Shown: positions 24,154 to 33,265 of the stretch, in pieces | How the letters are laid out: each line of letters opens with the position of its first letter | Numbering within the stretch: the first letter of the stretch is position 1 | Origin: JACDAN01 sp963801855 | Lineage (GTDB): Bacteria; Actinomycetota; Thermoleophilia; Gaiellales; Gaiellaceae | Reading direction: 5' to 3' | Length of the DNA: 64,000 nucleotides | NCBI GenBank assembly: GCA_963801855.1 | Contig: CAWDGK010000004.1 | Coordinates: 295,851 to 359,850 of the forward strand | Program-made: the position numbers and the translations under genes | Notes under the pieces: model-generated | The model's input: the letters and a program-made list of their open reading frames with translations, nothing else | Databases searched by the model: none | What the model was told of the DNA's origin: nothing

Positions 24154-25127
24154 CCGCCGAGCTCGAGCGGGTCTTTCTCCACCAGGCCGAGGCGTGCGAG
24201 CGGTCGGGCTCGCAGCTCTACGGGCGGCTCTGCCGCCGGCTCGCCGACGAGCCCGCTGTCCGTGAGATCGTTCCGGACGAGCGCTGGGATCGCCCGCTCC
24301 AGCTCCTCGGGGGCCTGCATTACCTCGCCCTGAGCGAGGGCATCGATCCCTGGAGCGATCCGGTGGCGGTCTTGCGGGAACGCGGTGACTGGCTCCGTCG
24401 CTTCATCCAGGAGCGGGGTGTCCAGACGAACGAGGTGCAGCGGAGCTGGATGCTGCTCCCGTGCTTCCTCGAGATCGCGCGTCGTGCAGGCGTCGAAGTC
24501 CTGGATTTCGTCGAGCTCGGACCGAGCGCCGGCCTGAACCTCGTCTGGGACCGGTACCACTACACCTACGAGGCGGGCGATTGGGGCCCGAAGGACGCTC
24601 CGCTCGACCTCTCCGGCGAGGAGCGAAGGCCCGTTCCGCGCGAGCTCCTCGCGCTGCGTCCGGCGGTGCGGCATCGGCGCGGCATCGACCTTTCGCCGAT
24701 CGATGTCACGAGCGACGAGGATGCACTCTTGCTGAAGGCGTTCGTCTGGGCAGACCAGGCTCATCGGCTCGAACGCCTGGACCGGGCGGTGGAGACGCTG
24801 CGCGCCGACCCGCCGGCGATCGAGCAGGGGCACATCGCGGACCGACTGCCGGCGGTCCTCGCCGAGCGGAAGCTCGGGGCGCTCACGATCGTCTTCGAGA
24901 CGGCGGTTCTCGGGTACGTCGGCGTCGAGCAGGAGCGAGTCGTCGCCGCACTCGAGGCCGCCGGTCGCGAGTTTCCGCTCGGCTTCGTCTGGACCGGGCG
25001 TCCCACGGAGGACGAGCATGGCTTCTACGGCCTCTGGATGCGCCTCTGGCCCGATGACGAGAAAGTCCTCCTCGCGCACGCGGGCTTTCACGGCCAGTGG
25101 ATCGAGTGGCTCGGTCAGCCTGGGTGA
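24150..25127 (+). CDS. DUF2332 family protein
   Basis: A 325-residue protein if counted from CTG 24150, which overlaps the rplT stop as CTGA. The first standard start (GTG 24363) would cut off about 70 residues that clearly belong (RVFLHQAEACERSGSQLYGR, LQLLGGLHYLALSEGIDPW). The core has TNEVQRSWMLLPCFLEIAR, DFVELGPSAGLNLVWDRYHY and HAGFHGQWIEWL, typical of DUF2332, a family related to methyltransferase folds by its G-x-S-A-G-L-N-L loop. Function unknown. Either a CTG start or a nearby sequence error explains the missing start codon. Confidence 0.75.
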   Translation: MTAELERVFLHQAEACERSGSQLYGRLCRRLADEPAVREIVPDERWDRPLQLLGGLHYLALSEGIDPWSDPVAVLRERGDWLRRFIQERGVQTNEVQRSWMLLPCFLEIARRAGVEVLDFVELGPSAGLNLVWDRYHYTYEAGDWGPKDAPLDLSGEERRPVPRELLALRPAVRHRRGIDLSPIDVTSDEDALLLKAFVWADQAHRLERLDRAVETLRADPPAIEQGHIADRLPAVLAERKLGALTIVFETAVLGYVGVEQERVVAALEAAGREFPLGFVWTGRPTEDEHGFYGLWMRLWPDDEKVLLAHAGFHGQWIEWLGQPG

Positions 25128-25846
25128 TCAGCTCATCGTCGAACCCCCGGCTCCGGCTCGTCCGTCGGCTCTCGTCCCGAAATCAGCGCGAGCGCCTCGG
25201 TCTGTTCGTCTGCGAGGGGGAAGACCTCGTCCAGGCGGCGCTCGCAGCCGGGCTGACACCGGCCGAGCTGCTCGTCGATGCCGAGCGTCCGGTCGCGGGG
25301 CTTCCGGAAGCCGAGGCCGTCGAGCCTCGTTTGCTCGCAGAGATATCGACGCTCGGCCATCCGCCGCGGGTGATCGGGGTCTTCCGGCGCGAAGAACTGC
25401 CTCGTCTCGATCCATCGTCATCTCCTCCTGTCGGTTTGGCGCTCTGGCACGTTGCCGATCCAGGCAACATTGGCACTCTAGTTCGCGCGGCGGACGGACT
25501 CGGTCCGGCGTTCCTCGCACTCTCCGAGCACTGCGCAGACCCAACCGGGCCCAAGGCACTGCGAGCGTCGGCCGGGGCGATCTTTCGCGTCCCGACCGCG
25601 AGCTTCGACGACTCGCCCGGCCGCAGAGTCGCACTGGTCGCGCATGGCGGGAAGCCTCTCTACGAGGTCGATCTCGTGGAGCCGACCCTCTTCGTCCTGG
25701 GCGCCGAGCGGGAGGGCCTCCCCGCCGACGTCGTCGAGACGTGTGACGAGAGCGTCACGATTCCGCTCGAAAACGGTGCCGAGTCGCTCAACGTCGCCAT
25801 GACGGGGTCGATCGCCCTCTACGAGTGGCGCCGAAGGGCCAGGTAA
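25124..25846 (+). CDS. TrmH/SpoU-family RNA 2'-O-methyltransferase
   Basis: A 240-residue SPOUT enzyme. The N-terminal substrate-binding part (SSSNPRLRLVRRLSSRNQRE ... LFVCEGEDLV) is followed by the trefoil-knot motifs: motif 1 DPGNIGTLVRAADGLG, motif 2 LFVLGAEREGLP, motif 3 IPLENGAESLNVAMTGSIAL. It methylates ribose in rRNA or tRNA using SAM. The start is GTG 25124, overlapping the DUF2332 stop (GTGA). Its place between rplT and pheS fits a translation-linked operon. Confidence 0.9.
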   Translation: MISSSSNPRLRLVRRLSSRNQRERLGLFVCEGEDLVQAALAAGLTPAELLVDAERPVAGLPEAEAVEPRLLAEISTLGHPPRVIGVFRREELPRLDPSSSPPVGLALWHVADPGNIGTLVRAADGLGPAFLALSEHCADPTGPKALRASAGAIFRVPTASFDDSPGRRVALVAHGGKPLYEVDLVEPTLFVLGAEREGLPADVVETCDESVTIPLENGAESLNVAMTGSIALYEWRRRAR

Positions 25847-25856
25847 AATCCTCCGC

Positions 25857-26276
25857 ATGGCACGGGTCGCCGGACTCTGGACATCGCCCGCCAAGGGGAG
25901 CGGCCGTATGGATTCCCAGGAGCGCGTGCAGGCGATCGAGGGGCACGGCCTCGAAGGCTGCGCCCACGCCCGGGCGGGCACGAAGCGCCAGGTGCTCTTC
26001 GCATCGGCGGAGCACCTCCAAGCCCTCGGTGTCGAGTTCGGCCGGATCCGGGAGAACTTCACCGTCGAAGGCGCCGACGTCCACACCTGGCCGGTGGGCC
26101 AGCGCGTGAAGGTCGGGAGCGCCGAGTTCGAGATCAGCATGGTCTGCGACCCGTGCTCCCGGATGGACGAGCTCCGACCCGGGCTCCAGGCGGAGCTCGA
26201 CGGGAAGCGCGGAATGCTCGCGCGCGTCGTGCAGACCGGCGAGGTCGCCGCCGGCGACGAGATTCAGCTGCTCTAA
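25857..26276 (+). CDS. Small MOSC-like domain protein
   Basis: A 139-residue protein with the layout of stand-alone MOSC proteins: an opening RVAGLWTSPAKG strand, HGLEGCAHARAG-KRQVLF, GRIRENFTVEG, VGSAEFEIS and a CDPCSRMDEL cysteine motif. MOSC domains bind a persulfide sulfur or the molybdenum cofactor. The enzyme partner is not seen nearby. ATG 25857 lies 11 nt after the methyltransferase stop. The 3' end overlaps the convergent methyltransferase by 4 nt. Confidence 0.7.
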   Translation: MARVAGLWTSPAKGSGRMDSQERVQAIEGHGLEGCAHARAGTKRQVLFASAEHLQALGVEFGRIRENFTVEGADVHTWPVGQRVKVGSAEFEISMVCDPCSRMDELRPGLQAELDGKRGMLARVVQTGEVAAGDEIQLL

Positions 26277-27007
26277 CCCTCGGCGCGACGCGCGACGAAC
26301 ACCATGTCCTCGCCCCGCCGGTAGGGCCGGTAGTCGAACCAGCCGTAGACGCGGTCGACCGTGAACCCGGCCTCGGTGAGGGCGGCTTTCCACTCGCGAA
26401 CCGAGATCCAGGCGAGCTGCATCGTGGATTCTCCGCCGGGGCCGCGAACCGACAGCGTGAGCGTCCGCGCATCGGAATCCCAATCGGCACGCTCGAAGAT
26501 GGCGGGCTCGCGCTCGATCCAGCGCGCGTGGGTCTCTTCGATGTCGTCCTGCCGCGGTGAGAAGACGTCGAAGATGAGCCGGCCTCCCGGGACGAGCAGG
26601 TCGCGTGCGTTCCGCAAGGCCCGGAGCCGCGACGGTGCATCGAGCAGATGAAGGTACGAGCGGAACGGACAGGTGACGAGCGAGACGCGCTCCTCGACCG
26701 GCGGATCGCCGATGTCGCCAGACCGAAGATCGAGCATCTCTCCGACGCCCGCAGCCTCGGCTCGGCGGCGGCAGATCGCCAGCATCCCTTCAGACGAGTC
26801 GACGCCGATCACCCGTACGCCGGCGACGGCGGTCGGCACCGCGATTCGTCCGGTGCCGACGCCGAGCTCGACGACGGGCCCGCCGGCCTTCCGAGCTTCG
26901 GCGACGTAGAACGGGATGTCCTCGGTCACGCTCAGGCTCCACGGGTCGTAGAGCTCCGCGATCGGGTCGTAAGGGCTCGGGGCTACGCGGGCTTCCGTGC
27001 TACCCAC
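26273..27007 (-). CDS. Class I SAM-dependent methyltransferase (paralogue 1)
   Basis: A 244-residue protein with motif I VVELGVGTGRIAVPTA, GVDSSEGMLAICRRRAE, the post-I GDIGDP and GGRLIFDVFSPR. It begins YDPIAELYDPWSLSVTEDIP, nearly the same as its upstream neighbour, and ends with the matching VYGWFDYRPYRR. GTG 27007 is the start that best aligns the two N-termini; it overlaps the neighbour's end by 25 nt. Likely a small-molecule methyltransferase from a tandem duplication. Confidence 0.8.
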   Translation of the reverse strand: MGSTEARVAPSPYDPIAELYDPWSLSVTEDIPFYVAEARKAGGPVVELGVGTGRIAVPTAVAGVRVIGVDSSEGMLAICRRRAEAAGVGEMLDLRSGDIGDPPVEERVSLVTCPFRSYLHLLDAPSRLRALRNARDLLVPGGRLIFDVFSPRQDDIEETHARWIEREPAIFERADWDSDARTLTLSVRGPGGESTMQLAWISVREWKAALTEAGFTVDRVYGWFDYRPYRRGEDMVFVARRAEG

Positions 27008-27702
27008 ACGAACTCCCGGCTCTCGTCGTCGAACGGCCGCTTGTCGAACCAGCCGTAGAGCGCCTCCACCTCGAGCCCGGCGACGTCGATCAGCCCTTCC
27101 CACTCGGACCGGGTCAGCCACCAGAGCTGGAGGTCGCGGCGTCCCTGCCCGGGCTCGCCGGTGTACGCCGTGATGTCGATGCGGTTGTCCTCCGGCCGGT
27201 GGGCGACGTACTCCCAGAGCGTCTCGGAGTCGAGATGAGGTCTTGCCACTCCGTCCATCCGAACGGCGATGTGCGGGTCGAAGACGAACGCGTTCCACGC
27301 GAACCGGCCACCCGGCCGAAGCGCCGCGGCGACCCGCTCGAAAACGAGCCGGCGATCCGCCCAGGTCGGTAGGTGGAGCAGTGAGCGGTACGGGCAGTAG
27401 ATGAGCGCGGCAGGCTCTTCCAGCGAGAGCTCGCGCATGTCGCCCTCCCGCAGCTCGATGTCGACACCGGCGGCCTCGGCGGCCTTCCGCGCCTTCGCGA
27501 GCATCGCCGGCGAGCGGTCGATCCCGATCATCCGCCGACCGATCGCCTGGGCGACCGGCACCCCGACCCGCCCGCTCCCGACGGCCAGCTCGACGACCGG
27601 GCCGTCCGCCTCGCGCGCAAGCTCGACGTAGAACGGGATGTCCTCGGTCATCGGAGCCGACCACTCCTCGTAGATCTCGGCGAAGGGCGCGTAGGGGTCC
27701 AC
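26983..27702 (-). CDS. Class I SAM-dependent methyltransferase (paralogue 2)
   Basis: A 239-residue protein with motif I VVELAVGSGRVGVPVAQAIG, GIDRSPAMLAKARKAAE, EGDMRELSL and GGRFAWNAFVFDP. It shares the opening (YAPFAEIYEEWSAPMTEDIP) and closing (LYGWFDKRPFDDESREFVWV) with the downstream gene. GTG 27702 has a GGAGA ribosome-binding site. First gene of a two-gene minus-strand operon, divergent from pheS. Substrate unknown. Confidence 0.8.
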   Translation of the reverse strand: MDPYAPFAEIYEEWSAPMTEDIPFYVELAREADGPVVELAVGSGRVGVPVAQAIGRRMIGIDRSPAMLAKARKAAEAAGVDIELREGDMRELSLEEPAALIYCPYRSLLHLPTWADRRLVFERVAAALRPGGRFAWNAFVFDPHIAVRMDGVARPHLDSETLWEYVAHRPEDNRIDITAYTGEPGQGRRDLQLWWLTRSEWEGLIDVAGLEVEALYGWFDKRPFDDESREFVWVARKPA

Positions 27703-27837
27703 GTCTCCATTGTCCGTTATCGTGTGGCCATGGCAGTGAGGCACCTGGATTCCCCGTTTACCCGGCCCCGGCTCGAGTCCGGGGACCGGCGCTGACGCCA
27801 GAGCTGCCGACCCGCCGACACTCGATCCGGGGCCGTC

Positions 27838-28833
27838 TTGGACGCTGACGCGCTGACCAACGAGGCGCTGACCGCCGTCGCCGTTTCCACCAAGGTGGAC
27901 GAGCTGGACGACGTCCGTGTCCGCTACCTGGGGCGCAAGAGCGCGTTGAAGCAGGCTCTCCGCGAGGTTCGCGACCGGGAGAGCGGAATGGCGCTGAACG
28001 CCGCTCGCGAACGCATCGAAGAGGCCGTCGAGTCGCGACAGCGGGAGCTCGAGAGCGCCGAGCTCGACCGGGCTCTGACCCAGGAGCAGATCGACATCAC
28101 CCTGCCCGGCGAGGCATCCCCGAGGGGCCACCTGCACGTGATCACCCAGGTCCGGCGCGAGGTCGAGGACATCTTTCTCGGCCTGGGCTACGAAGTCGTC
28201 GACGGTCGAGAAGTGGAGACGCCGAAGTACCTCTTCGACGCCCTCAACATGCCGCCGAACCACCCGACGAGGTCACCGCTCCAAACCTTCTATCTCGGCG
28301 ACAACGCTGTGCTGCGTACCGAAACCTCACCCGCGCAGATCCACTCGATGGAGAAGGGGGAGCCACCGATCTACATGGTCTCGCTCGGCCGCTGCTACCG
28401 GCGCGATACGCCCGACGCGACGCACTATCCGATCTTCCACCAGGTCGAGGGGCTCGCAGTCGACAGGAACCTGACGCTCGCGGACTTGAAAGGAACGCTC
28501 GAGCGGCTGCTGCGCTCGCTCTTCGGCGAGGAGCGCGAAACGAGGTTCGCGACGCATTTCTTCCCCTTCACCGAGCCGTCGATCGAGGCGTACGTCTCCT
28601 GTTTCCTCTGCGACGGAGCCGGCTGCCGCGTGTGCCGGCAGTCCGGATGGATCGAGATCGGCGGGGCCGGCATGGTCGACCCGAACGTCTTCGAGTTCGT
28701 CGGGTACGACCCGGAGGAGTACACAGGGTTTGCGTTCGGTTGGGGGCTCGAGCGGATGGCGCTGCTGCGGCACGGGATCCCGGACATCCGCGCCCTGTGG
28801 GAGAACGACCTCCGCCTCCTGGAGCAATTCTGA
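27838..28833 (+). CDS. pheS: Phenylalanyl-tRNA synthetase alpha subunit
   Basis: A 331-residue class II catalytic subunit. N-terminal coiled-coil tRNA arm (RYLGRKSALKQALREV ... RQRELESAELDRAL), then motif 1, motif 2 (GRCYRRDTPDATHYPIFHQV) and motif 3 (GFAFGWGLERMALLRHGIPD), plus FFPFTEPSIEAYVSC. The TTG start fits the family N-terminus. It forms an alpha2-beta2 enzyme with PheT, whose ATG overlaps the pheS stop (TGATG). Confidence 0.95.
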   Translation: MDADALTNEALTAVAVSTKVDELDDVRVRYLGRKSALKQALREVRDRESGMALNAARERIEEAVESRQRELESAELDRALTQEQIDITLPGEASPRGHLHVITQVRREVEDIFLGLGYEVVDGREVETPKYLFDALNMPPNHPTRSPLQTFYLGDNAVLRTETSPAQIHSMEKGEPPIYMVSLGRCYRRDTPDATHYPIFHQVEGLAVDRNLTLADLKGTLERLLRSLFGEERETRFATHFFPFTEPSIEAYVSCFLCDGAGCRVCRQSGWIEIGGAGMVDPNVFEFVGYDPEEYTGFAFGWGLERMALLRHGIPDIRALWENDLRLLEQF

Positions 28834-31113
28834 TGCGGGTCCCGATGGAGTGGCTGCGTGAGTACGTCGACGTGCAGGCCTCGAACGATGAGATCGTTGC
28901 CCGGCTCTCGATCTCGACCTGCGAGATCGAGCAGGTGATCCGGCGGGGAGTGCCCGACCAGGACGGCAACCTCGGCCTCTACCGCGTCGGGCGGGTGGTC
29001 GAGGCCGGAAAGCATCCCAACGCCGACCGGCTGCAGCTCTGCCGGGTCGACACGGGCGACCCCGAGCCGCGCCAGATCGTGTGCGGTGCATGGAACTTCG
29101 GCGCAGGCGCGACGGTCGCTGTCGCCCTTCCGGGGGCCGTCCTGCCCGACGGCAACCAGCTCGGGGAGGTGAAGCTTCGCGGCGAGACATCGTCCGGGAT
29201 GATCCTGTCCGAGCAGGAGCTGGAGCTCGGCACGGACCACAGCGGAATCCTCGTCCTCGAGGAAGGGCCCGAGCCGGGCACGCCGCTAGGCGACCTCTTC
29301 GCGCTCGGCGAGGACGTCCTGGAGATCGAGACGACGCCGAATCGCCCCGACCTCCTCTCCGTCTACGGAATGGCCCGCGAGGTGGCCGCGATCTTCGGAG
29401 GCGACCTACGGCCCATGCCGGGCGAGGATCCTGAGCGATCCTCGGAGGACCCGGTGGACATCCGCGTCGAGGACTTCGGGGGCTGCCCGCGCTACGTCGG
29501 CCGAACGTTCACCGACGTGCGAATCGGTCCTTCGCCGCTCTGGCTCAAAGGGCGGCTCGTCGCTGCCGGCATGCGGCCGATCTCGAACGTCGTCGATGCG
29601 ACGAACTACGTCATGCTCGCGCTCGGGAGCCCGCTGCACGCCTTCGACCTCTCCAAGCTCGCGGAGCGGCGAATCGTCGTACGCCGGGCCTCGGGCGGCG
29701 AGGAGATCAAGACGCTCGACGGAAACCTCCGGAAGCTCCAGGCCGACGACCTCGTGATCGCGGACGCCGAGCGGGCCGTTGCGATCGCGGGGGTCATGGG
29801 CGGCGAGGACAGCGAGGTCACCGAAGAGACGACCGACGTGCTCCTCGAGGCTGCGAACTTCGAGCCGATCGGGATCCTGCAGACGTCGGAGCGGCTCGGG
29901 CTCCGATCGGAGGCCTCGGGCCGCTGGGAGAAGGGCGTCGACCCGCATCTCGCCGAGCAGGCCGCGAGACTCTGCTCCGAGATCCTCGCGTCGACCGCCG
30001 GCGCTCGCTGGGTCGGCCACGCTGACGTCAAGGGCGAGCTGCCGGCACCCTCGACGATCACATTGCGGCCGGAGCGAACTTCGGCCCTCCTCGGCCTCGA
30101 GGTCGATAAGGATGAGCAGCGCGCGATCCTCACGGGCCTCGGGTTCGAAGCTTCCGACGACCTCCAGGTCACCGTCCCGACCTGGCGCCAGCGCGATGTC
30201 ACGCGAGAGGTCGACCTGATCGAGGAGGTGGGCCGGATGAAGCTCGACGAGGTGCCGTTCTCGCTCCCGGAGCGACGCGAGATGTACGGGCGCCTGAAGC
30301 CCGAGCAGCGGAAGCGCCGGCTCGTCGAGGACGCCCTCGCCGGGCTCGGGTTCTCGGAGGTCTATACCCCGAGCCTCGTCGCCGACGACCCGCGGCCCGA
30401 CGCCCTGCGCATCCCGCAGCCGCAGTCACAGGACATGTCCGTGCTCCGCACGACCCTGCTGCCGAGCCTCGTGCAGGCTGCCCGCCACAACCTCGATGCG
30501 GGCAACGAGGGGATCGCGCTCTTCGAGATCGCGCACGTCTACCTCCCGAACGGGGAGCTGCCGCACGAGCCGCAGCATGTCGCCGGGATCGTCCAGGCGC
30601 CGTTCGCCCGGGCGAAGGGCGCGGTCGAGAGGATCCTCGCCGTCGCACGCAAGCGCGGGACCTACGAGCGGGCCGAGCATCCGCTGATGCACCCCGGTAA
30701 GACGGCGTCGTCCGAACACGGTCCGGTGGGCGAGCTCAGGCCAGGATTGCTGGACGGCGAGTGGAGCGTCTTCGAGCTCGACCTCGACAGCCTCGAGCTC
30801 CTCGACGACTGGAACTACGAAGACGTGATCACCTATCCACCGGTCAAGCAGGATCTCGCCTTCACGATTTCCGGAAGAGGTGCTCGCAGGCGACCTCGTC
30901 GACGAGGCCCGCCGTGCAGTCCCCGAGCTCCGGGAGATGACGCCCTTCGACGTCTACCACGGGGAGCAGGTCGGCGAGGGCCGAAAATCGGTCGCGTTCC
31001 GCGTCGAGTTCCAGTCCTCCGACCGGACTCTCACCGACGCGGAGGCGGCGGGGCTCCGTCAGAAGATCGTGAAGGTGCTCGCGGCGAAGTTCGGCGCCGA
31101 GCTGCGCGCGTAG
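28833..31113 (+). CDS. pheT: Phenylalanyl-tRNA synthetase beta subunit (frameshifted near the 3' end)
   Basis: About 759 residues across two frames. MRVPMEWLREYVDVQASND starts the protein; an EMAP-like tRNA-binding domain (HPNADRLQLCRVDTG) follows, then B3/B4 editing region (LASGSPLHAFDLSKL-type, TLDGNLRKL, GVMGGEDSEV), B5, the catalytic-like core and a C-terminal ferredoxin-fold anticodon domain (VPELREMTPFDVYHGEQVG ... LRQKIVKVLAAKFGAEL). One extra G at about 30873 shifts the frame; without it the text reads FTISEEVLAGDLVDEARRA. As the gene is essential this is almost surely a sequence error. Confidence 0.93.
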
Positions 31114-31122
31114 GGGTCTGGC

Positions 31123-31542
31123 CTAGAGCTCTTCTTCCGGCGAGAGTCGGGCCGCGAGCGCGCTCATGACCTTGCTCTCGATTTCGGGCGAGCCCTCGAG
31201 GAGCGCCTTGAACGACCTCTCGGTGATGACGAGCGCGCGGATCGGCGTCTCGGCCACGACGGAGGCGGTTCTCGGCCGGTCCTCGACGAGCGCGATCTCA
31301 CCGAAGAAGTCACCCGCTCCGAGGCGGTTGATCTCCCTGTCTCCCTGGCGTACCACGGCGTCGCCTTCGACGATCACGAAGAACTCGCGGCCCGGGGAGC
31401 CCTCGACCGTCAACTCCTTCCCCTCGGCGAGGTCGATCTCGTCGGCGATCGACGCCACCTCGGCGAGCTCCTTGCGGCCGAGTTGCGAGAAGAGCGGTAC
31501 GCCCTTGATCAGGTCGGCCTTTGCGTCACTGCGAAGTCTCAT
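31123..31542 (-). CDS. Stand-alone cyclic-nucleotide-binding domain protein
   Basis: A 139-residue protein with a Crp-type effector domain: IKGVPLFSQLGRKELAEVAS, GREFFVIVEGDAVVR, and the phosphate-binding cassette GAGDFFGEIALVEDRPRTAS. There is no helix-turn-helix, so it is not a transcription factor. It probably senses cAMP/cGMP or acts as a degenerate regulatory module. A similar domain closes the protein at 45308-46306. Confidence 0.8.
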   Translation of the reverse strand: MRLRSDAKADLIKGVPLFSQLGRKELAEVASIADEIDLAEGKELTVEGSPGREFFVIVEGDAVVRQGDREINRLGAGDFFGEIALVEDRPRTASVVAETPIRALVITERSFKALLEGSPEIESKVMSALAARLSPEEEL

Positions 31543-31618
31543 GCGGTGAGTCTAAGAGGTTCCGACATGATGACGCTTCGTGAAAACCGAATGGGGAGCC
31601 CCCGACGTACAGGGAGGC

Positions 31619-32314
31619 ATGACGCATCGAATCCGCCTCCTCGTTCTCGCCGCAGCCGCCGTCGCGGCGGCGCTCGCCTCGCCCACCGCTGCTCTCGCAC
31701 AGACGAAGCTGATCGCGACCGTCGGCGACCCCGCGACGATCACGCTCAGGCACGAAAACGGCTCGGCAGTCACGGACGTGCCTGCCGGCGCCTACACCAT
31801 CGAGGTGCACGACGAATCGATCAACCACAACTTCCACCTGTCCGGGGTCGGCGTCGATCAGCGCACGGACGTGGAGACGACAGGAACCGTCACCTGGAAC
31901 GTGACGCTCGAAGACAAGCGCCGGTACACGTTCGTGTGCGATCCCCACAACACGACTATGCGGGGCTCCTTCACGACCGGCGGCGGCCCACCGGTGCAGC
32001 CACAACCGCCTCCCGCTCCCAAGCCTCAGCCGCCGATGCTGATGGCGACCGTAGGCCCCGGCTTCACGATCTCCCTTCGCACGCACCACGGCGCGAAGGT
32101 CAACCGCCTGAAAGCGGGGCGTTACCGGATCGTGGTTCGCGACCGGTCGGCGATGCACAACTTCCATCTGATCGGCGCCGGTGTGAACAAGAGGACCGGC
32201 GTCGGGTTCCGGGGCAATGTGACCTGGACGGTCACCTTCCGGAAAGGCAAGGCCTACCGGTTCGTCTGCGATCCCCACGCGGCGCGGATGAAGGGGGGCT
32301 TCAGGGCTACGTAG
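31619..32314 (+). CDS. Secreted tandem cupredoxin-like protein
   Basis: About 231 residues: signal peptide (IRLLVLAAAAVAAALASPTAALA), cupredoxin-like domain 1 (ESINHNFHLSGVGVDQRTDV ... YTFVCDPHNTTMRGSF), a proline-rich linker (GGGPPVQPQPPPAPKPQPP), then domain 2 (SAMHNFHLIGAGVNKRTGVG ... YRFVCDPHAARMKGGF). Each domain shows the His, Cys-x-x-His and Met ligands of a type-1 copper site. This looks like an extracellular electron-transfer or copper-binding protein formed by duplication. ATG 31619 gives the best signal peptide; a GTG at 31580 is the alternative. Confidence 0.8.
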   Translation: MTHRIRLLVLAAAAVAAALASPTAALAQTKLIATVGDPATITLRHENGSAVTDVPAGAYTIEVHDESINHNFHLSGVGVDQRTDVETTGTVTWNVTLEDKRRYTFVCDPHNTTMRGSFTTGGGPPVQPQPPPAPKPQPPMLMATVGPGFTISLRTHHGAKVNRLKAGRYRIVVRDRSAMHNFHLIGAGVNKRTGVGFRGNVTWTVTFRKGKAYRFVCDPHAARMKGGFRAT

Positions 32315-32317
32315 AGC

Positions 32318-33265
32318 TCAGTGTGACCGTCGGGCCGGCCTGACGAGGCCAGCGTTCTCCCCACCGGCCGCGTGGACGTCGGCCTGGCGGTCGAGCTCCG
32401 AGTTCAGTTCCGCGCCGAACAGCAGCGCGAATGCCGAGTAGTTCAGCCAGAGCAGGAGGATGATGCCTCCGGCGAGCGAGCCGTACGTCTTGTCGTAGGA
32501 GCCCGCGAAGCTCGTGTACACCGCGAAGAGGCCCGAGAGCGTCAGCCAGAGAACGGCACCCACGAACGAGCCCGGCGTGAGCCATTTCCAGCTCCGCTGC
32601 TCCGCATTCGGCGCGGCGTAGTACACGAGCGCAAAGAAGAGCAGGAGGACCGCGAAAGCGATCGGCCAGCGCAGGATGTTCCAGAACAGGTCGAAGGCGC
32701 CGCCGAGCTTGGCCTTGCTCGCGATCGCCTCGCCCAGCGGGCCGCCGAACACGATGAAGATGAACATCCCCGCGAGGACGATCCCATTCACGACCACGAG
32801 GGCGATCGCGATCAGCCGTACCTTCCAGAAGGGGCGCGTCTCGATCCGCTCGTAGGCGCGGTTCACCGCCTTGATCACCGCGCCCATCGCGCCGCTCGCA
32901 GCCCAGACCGCCGCAAAGCCGCCGACGACGAACGCGAGGACCGAGGCTTCCTTGTTGGCCGCCGAGCTCTCCTTGGCGATGTCGATCGCGTCGTTGACCT
33001 GGCTCGGTGCGACCCGGCCAAGAAGGTCACCGAGTGCGTTGTAGGCGTCCGTTCCGAAGAGGCCCAGGAGGCCGATCAGGAAGATGAGTGCCGGGAAGAA
33101 CGCGAGGATCGAGCTGAAGGCGACCTGCTGGGCGAGCCCCATGCAGTCGTCGGCCATGAACGACTTCGCCGCTCGCTTGAAGACAGCCACCCACTCGCCC
33201 AGGCCGAGTCGGTGTGGGCCTTCGGGAACCTTGCCGACTTCGGGCTGATCAGTCGCGGTCGACAA
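32318..33265 (-). CDS. YihY/BrkB-family membrane protein
   Basis: A 315-residue protein with six hydrophobic helices. Family landmarks: DDCMGLAQQVAFSSILAFFP, a VWAASGAMGAVIKAVNRAYE segment, WKWLTPGSFVGAVLWL and a GSLAGGIILLLWLNYSAFAL helix near the end. YihY/BrkB proteins are inner-membrane proteins of uncertain function (formerly thought to be RNase BN). The TTG at 33265 is a tentative start; it overlaps the DUF3618 gene by 17 nt. It is the last gene of a minus-strand membrane cluster. Confidence 0.85.
   Translation of the reverse strand: MSTATDQPEVGKVPEGPHRLGLGEWVAVFKRAAKSFMADDCMGLAQQVAFSSILAFFPALIFLIGLLGLFGTDAYNALGDLLGRVAPSQVNDAIDIAKESSAANKEASVLAFVVGGFAAVWAASGAMGAVIKAVNRAYERIETRPFWKVRLIAIALVVVNGIVLAGMFIFIVFGGPLGEAIASKAKLGGAFDLFWNILRWPIAFAVLLLFFALVYYAAPNAEQRSWKWLTPGSFVGAVLWLTLSGLFAVYTSFAGSYDKTYGSLAGGIILLLWLNYSAFALLFGAELNSELDRQADVHAAGGENAGLVRPARRSH

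Noticed and set aside
27740..27835. Possible tRNA: a CCCCGG-CTCGAGT-CCGGGG arm followed by GACCGGC looked like a T-arm and acceptor end upstream of pheS.
   Set aside because: No matching 5' acceptor (GCCGGTC), D-arm or anticodon stem lies at the right distance on either strand, and the T-loop lacks the first T. At most a hairpin.
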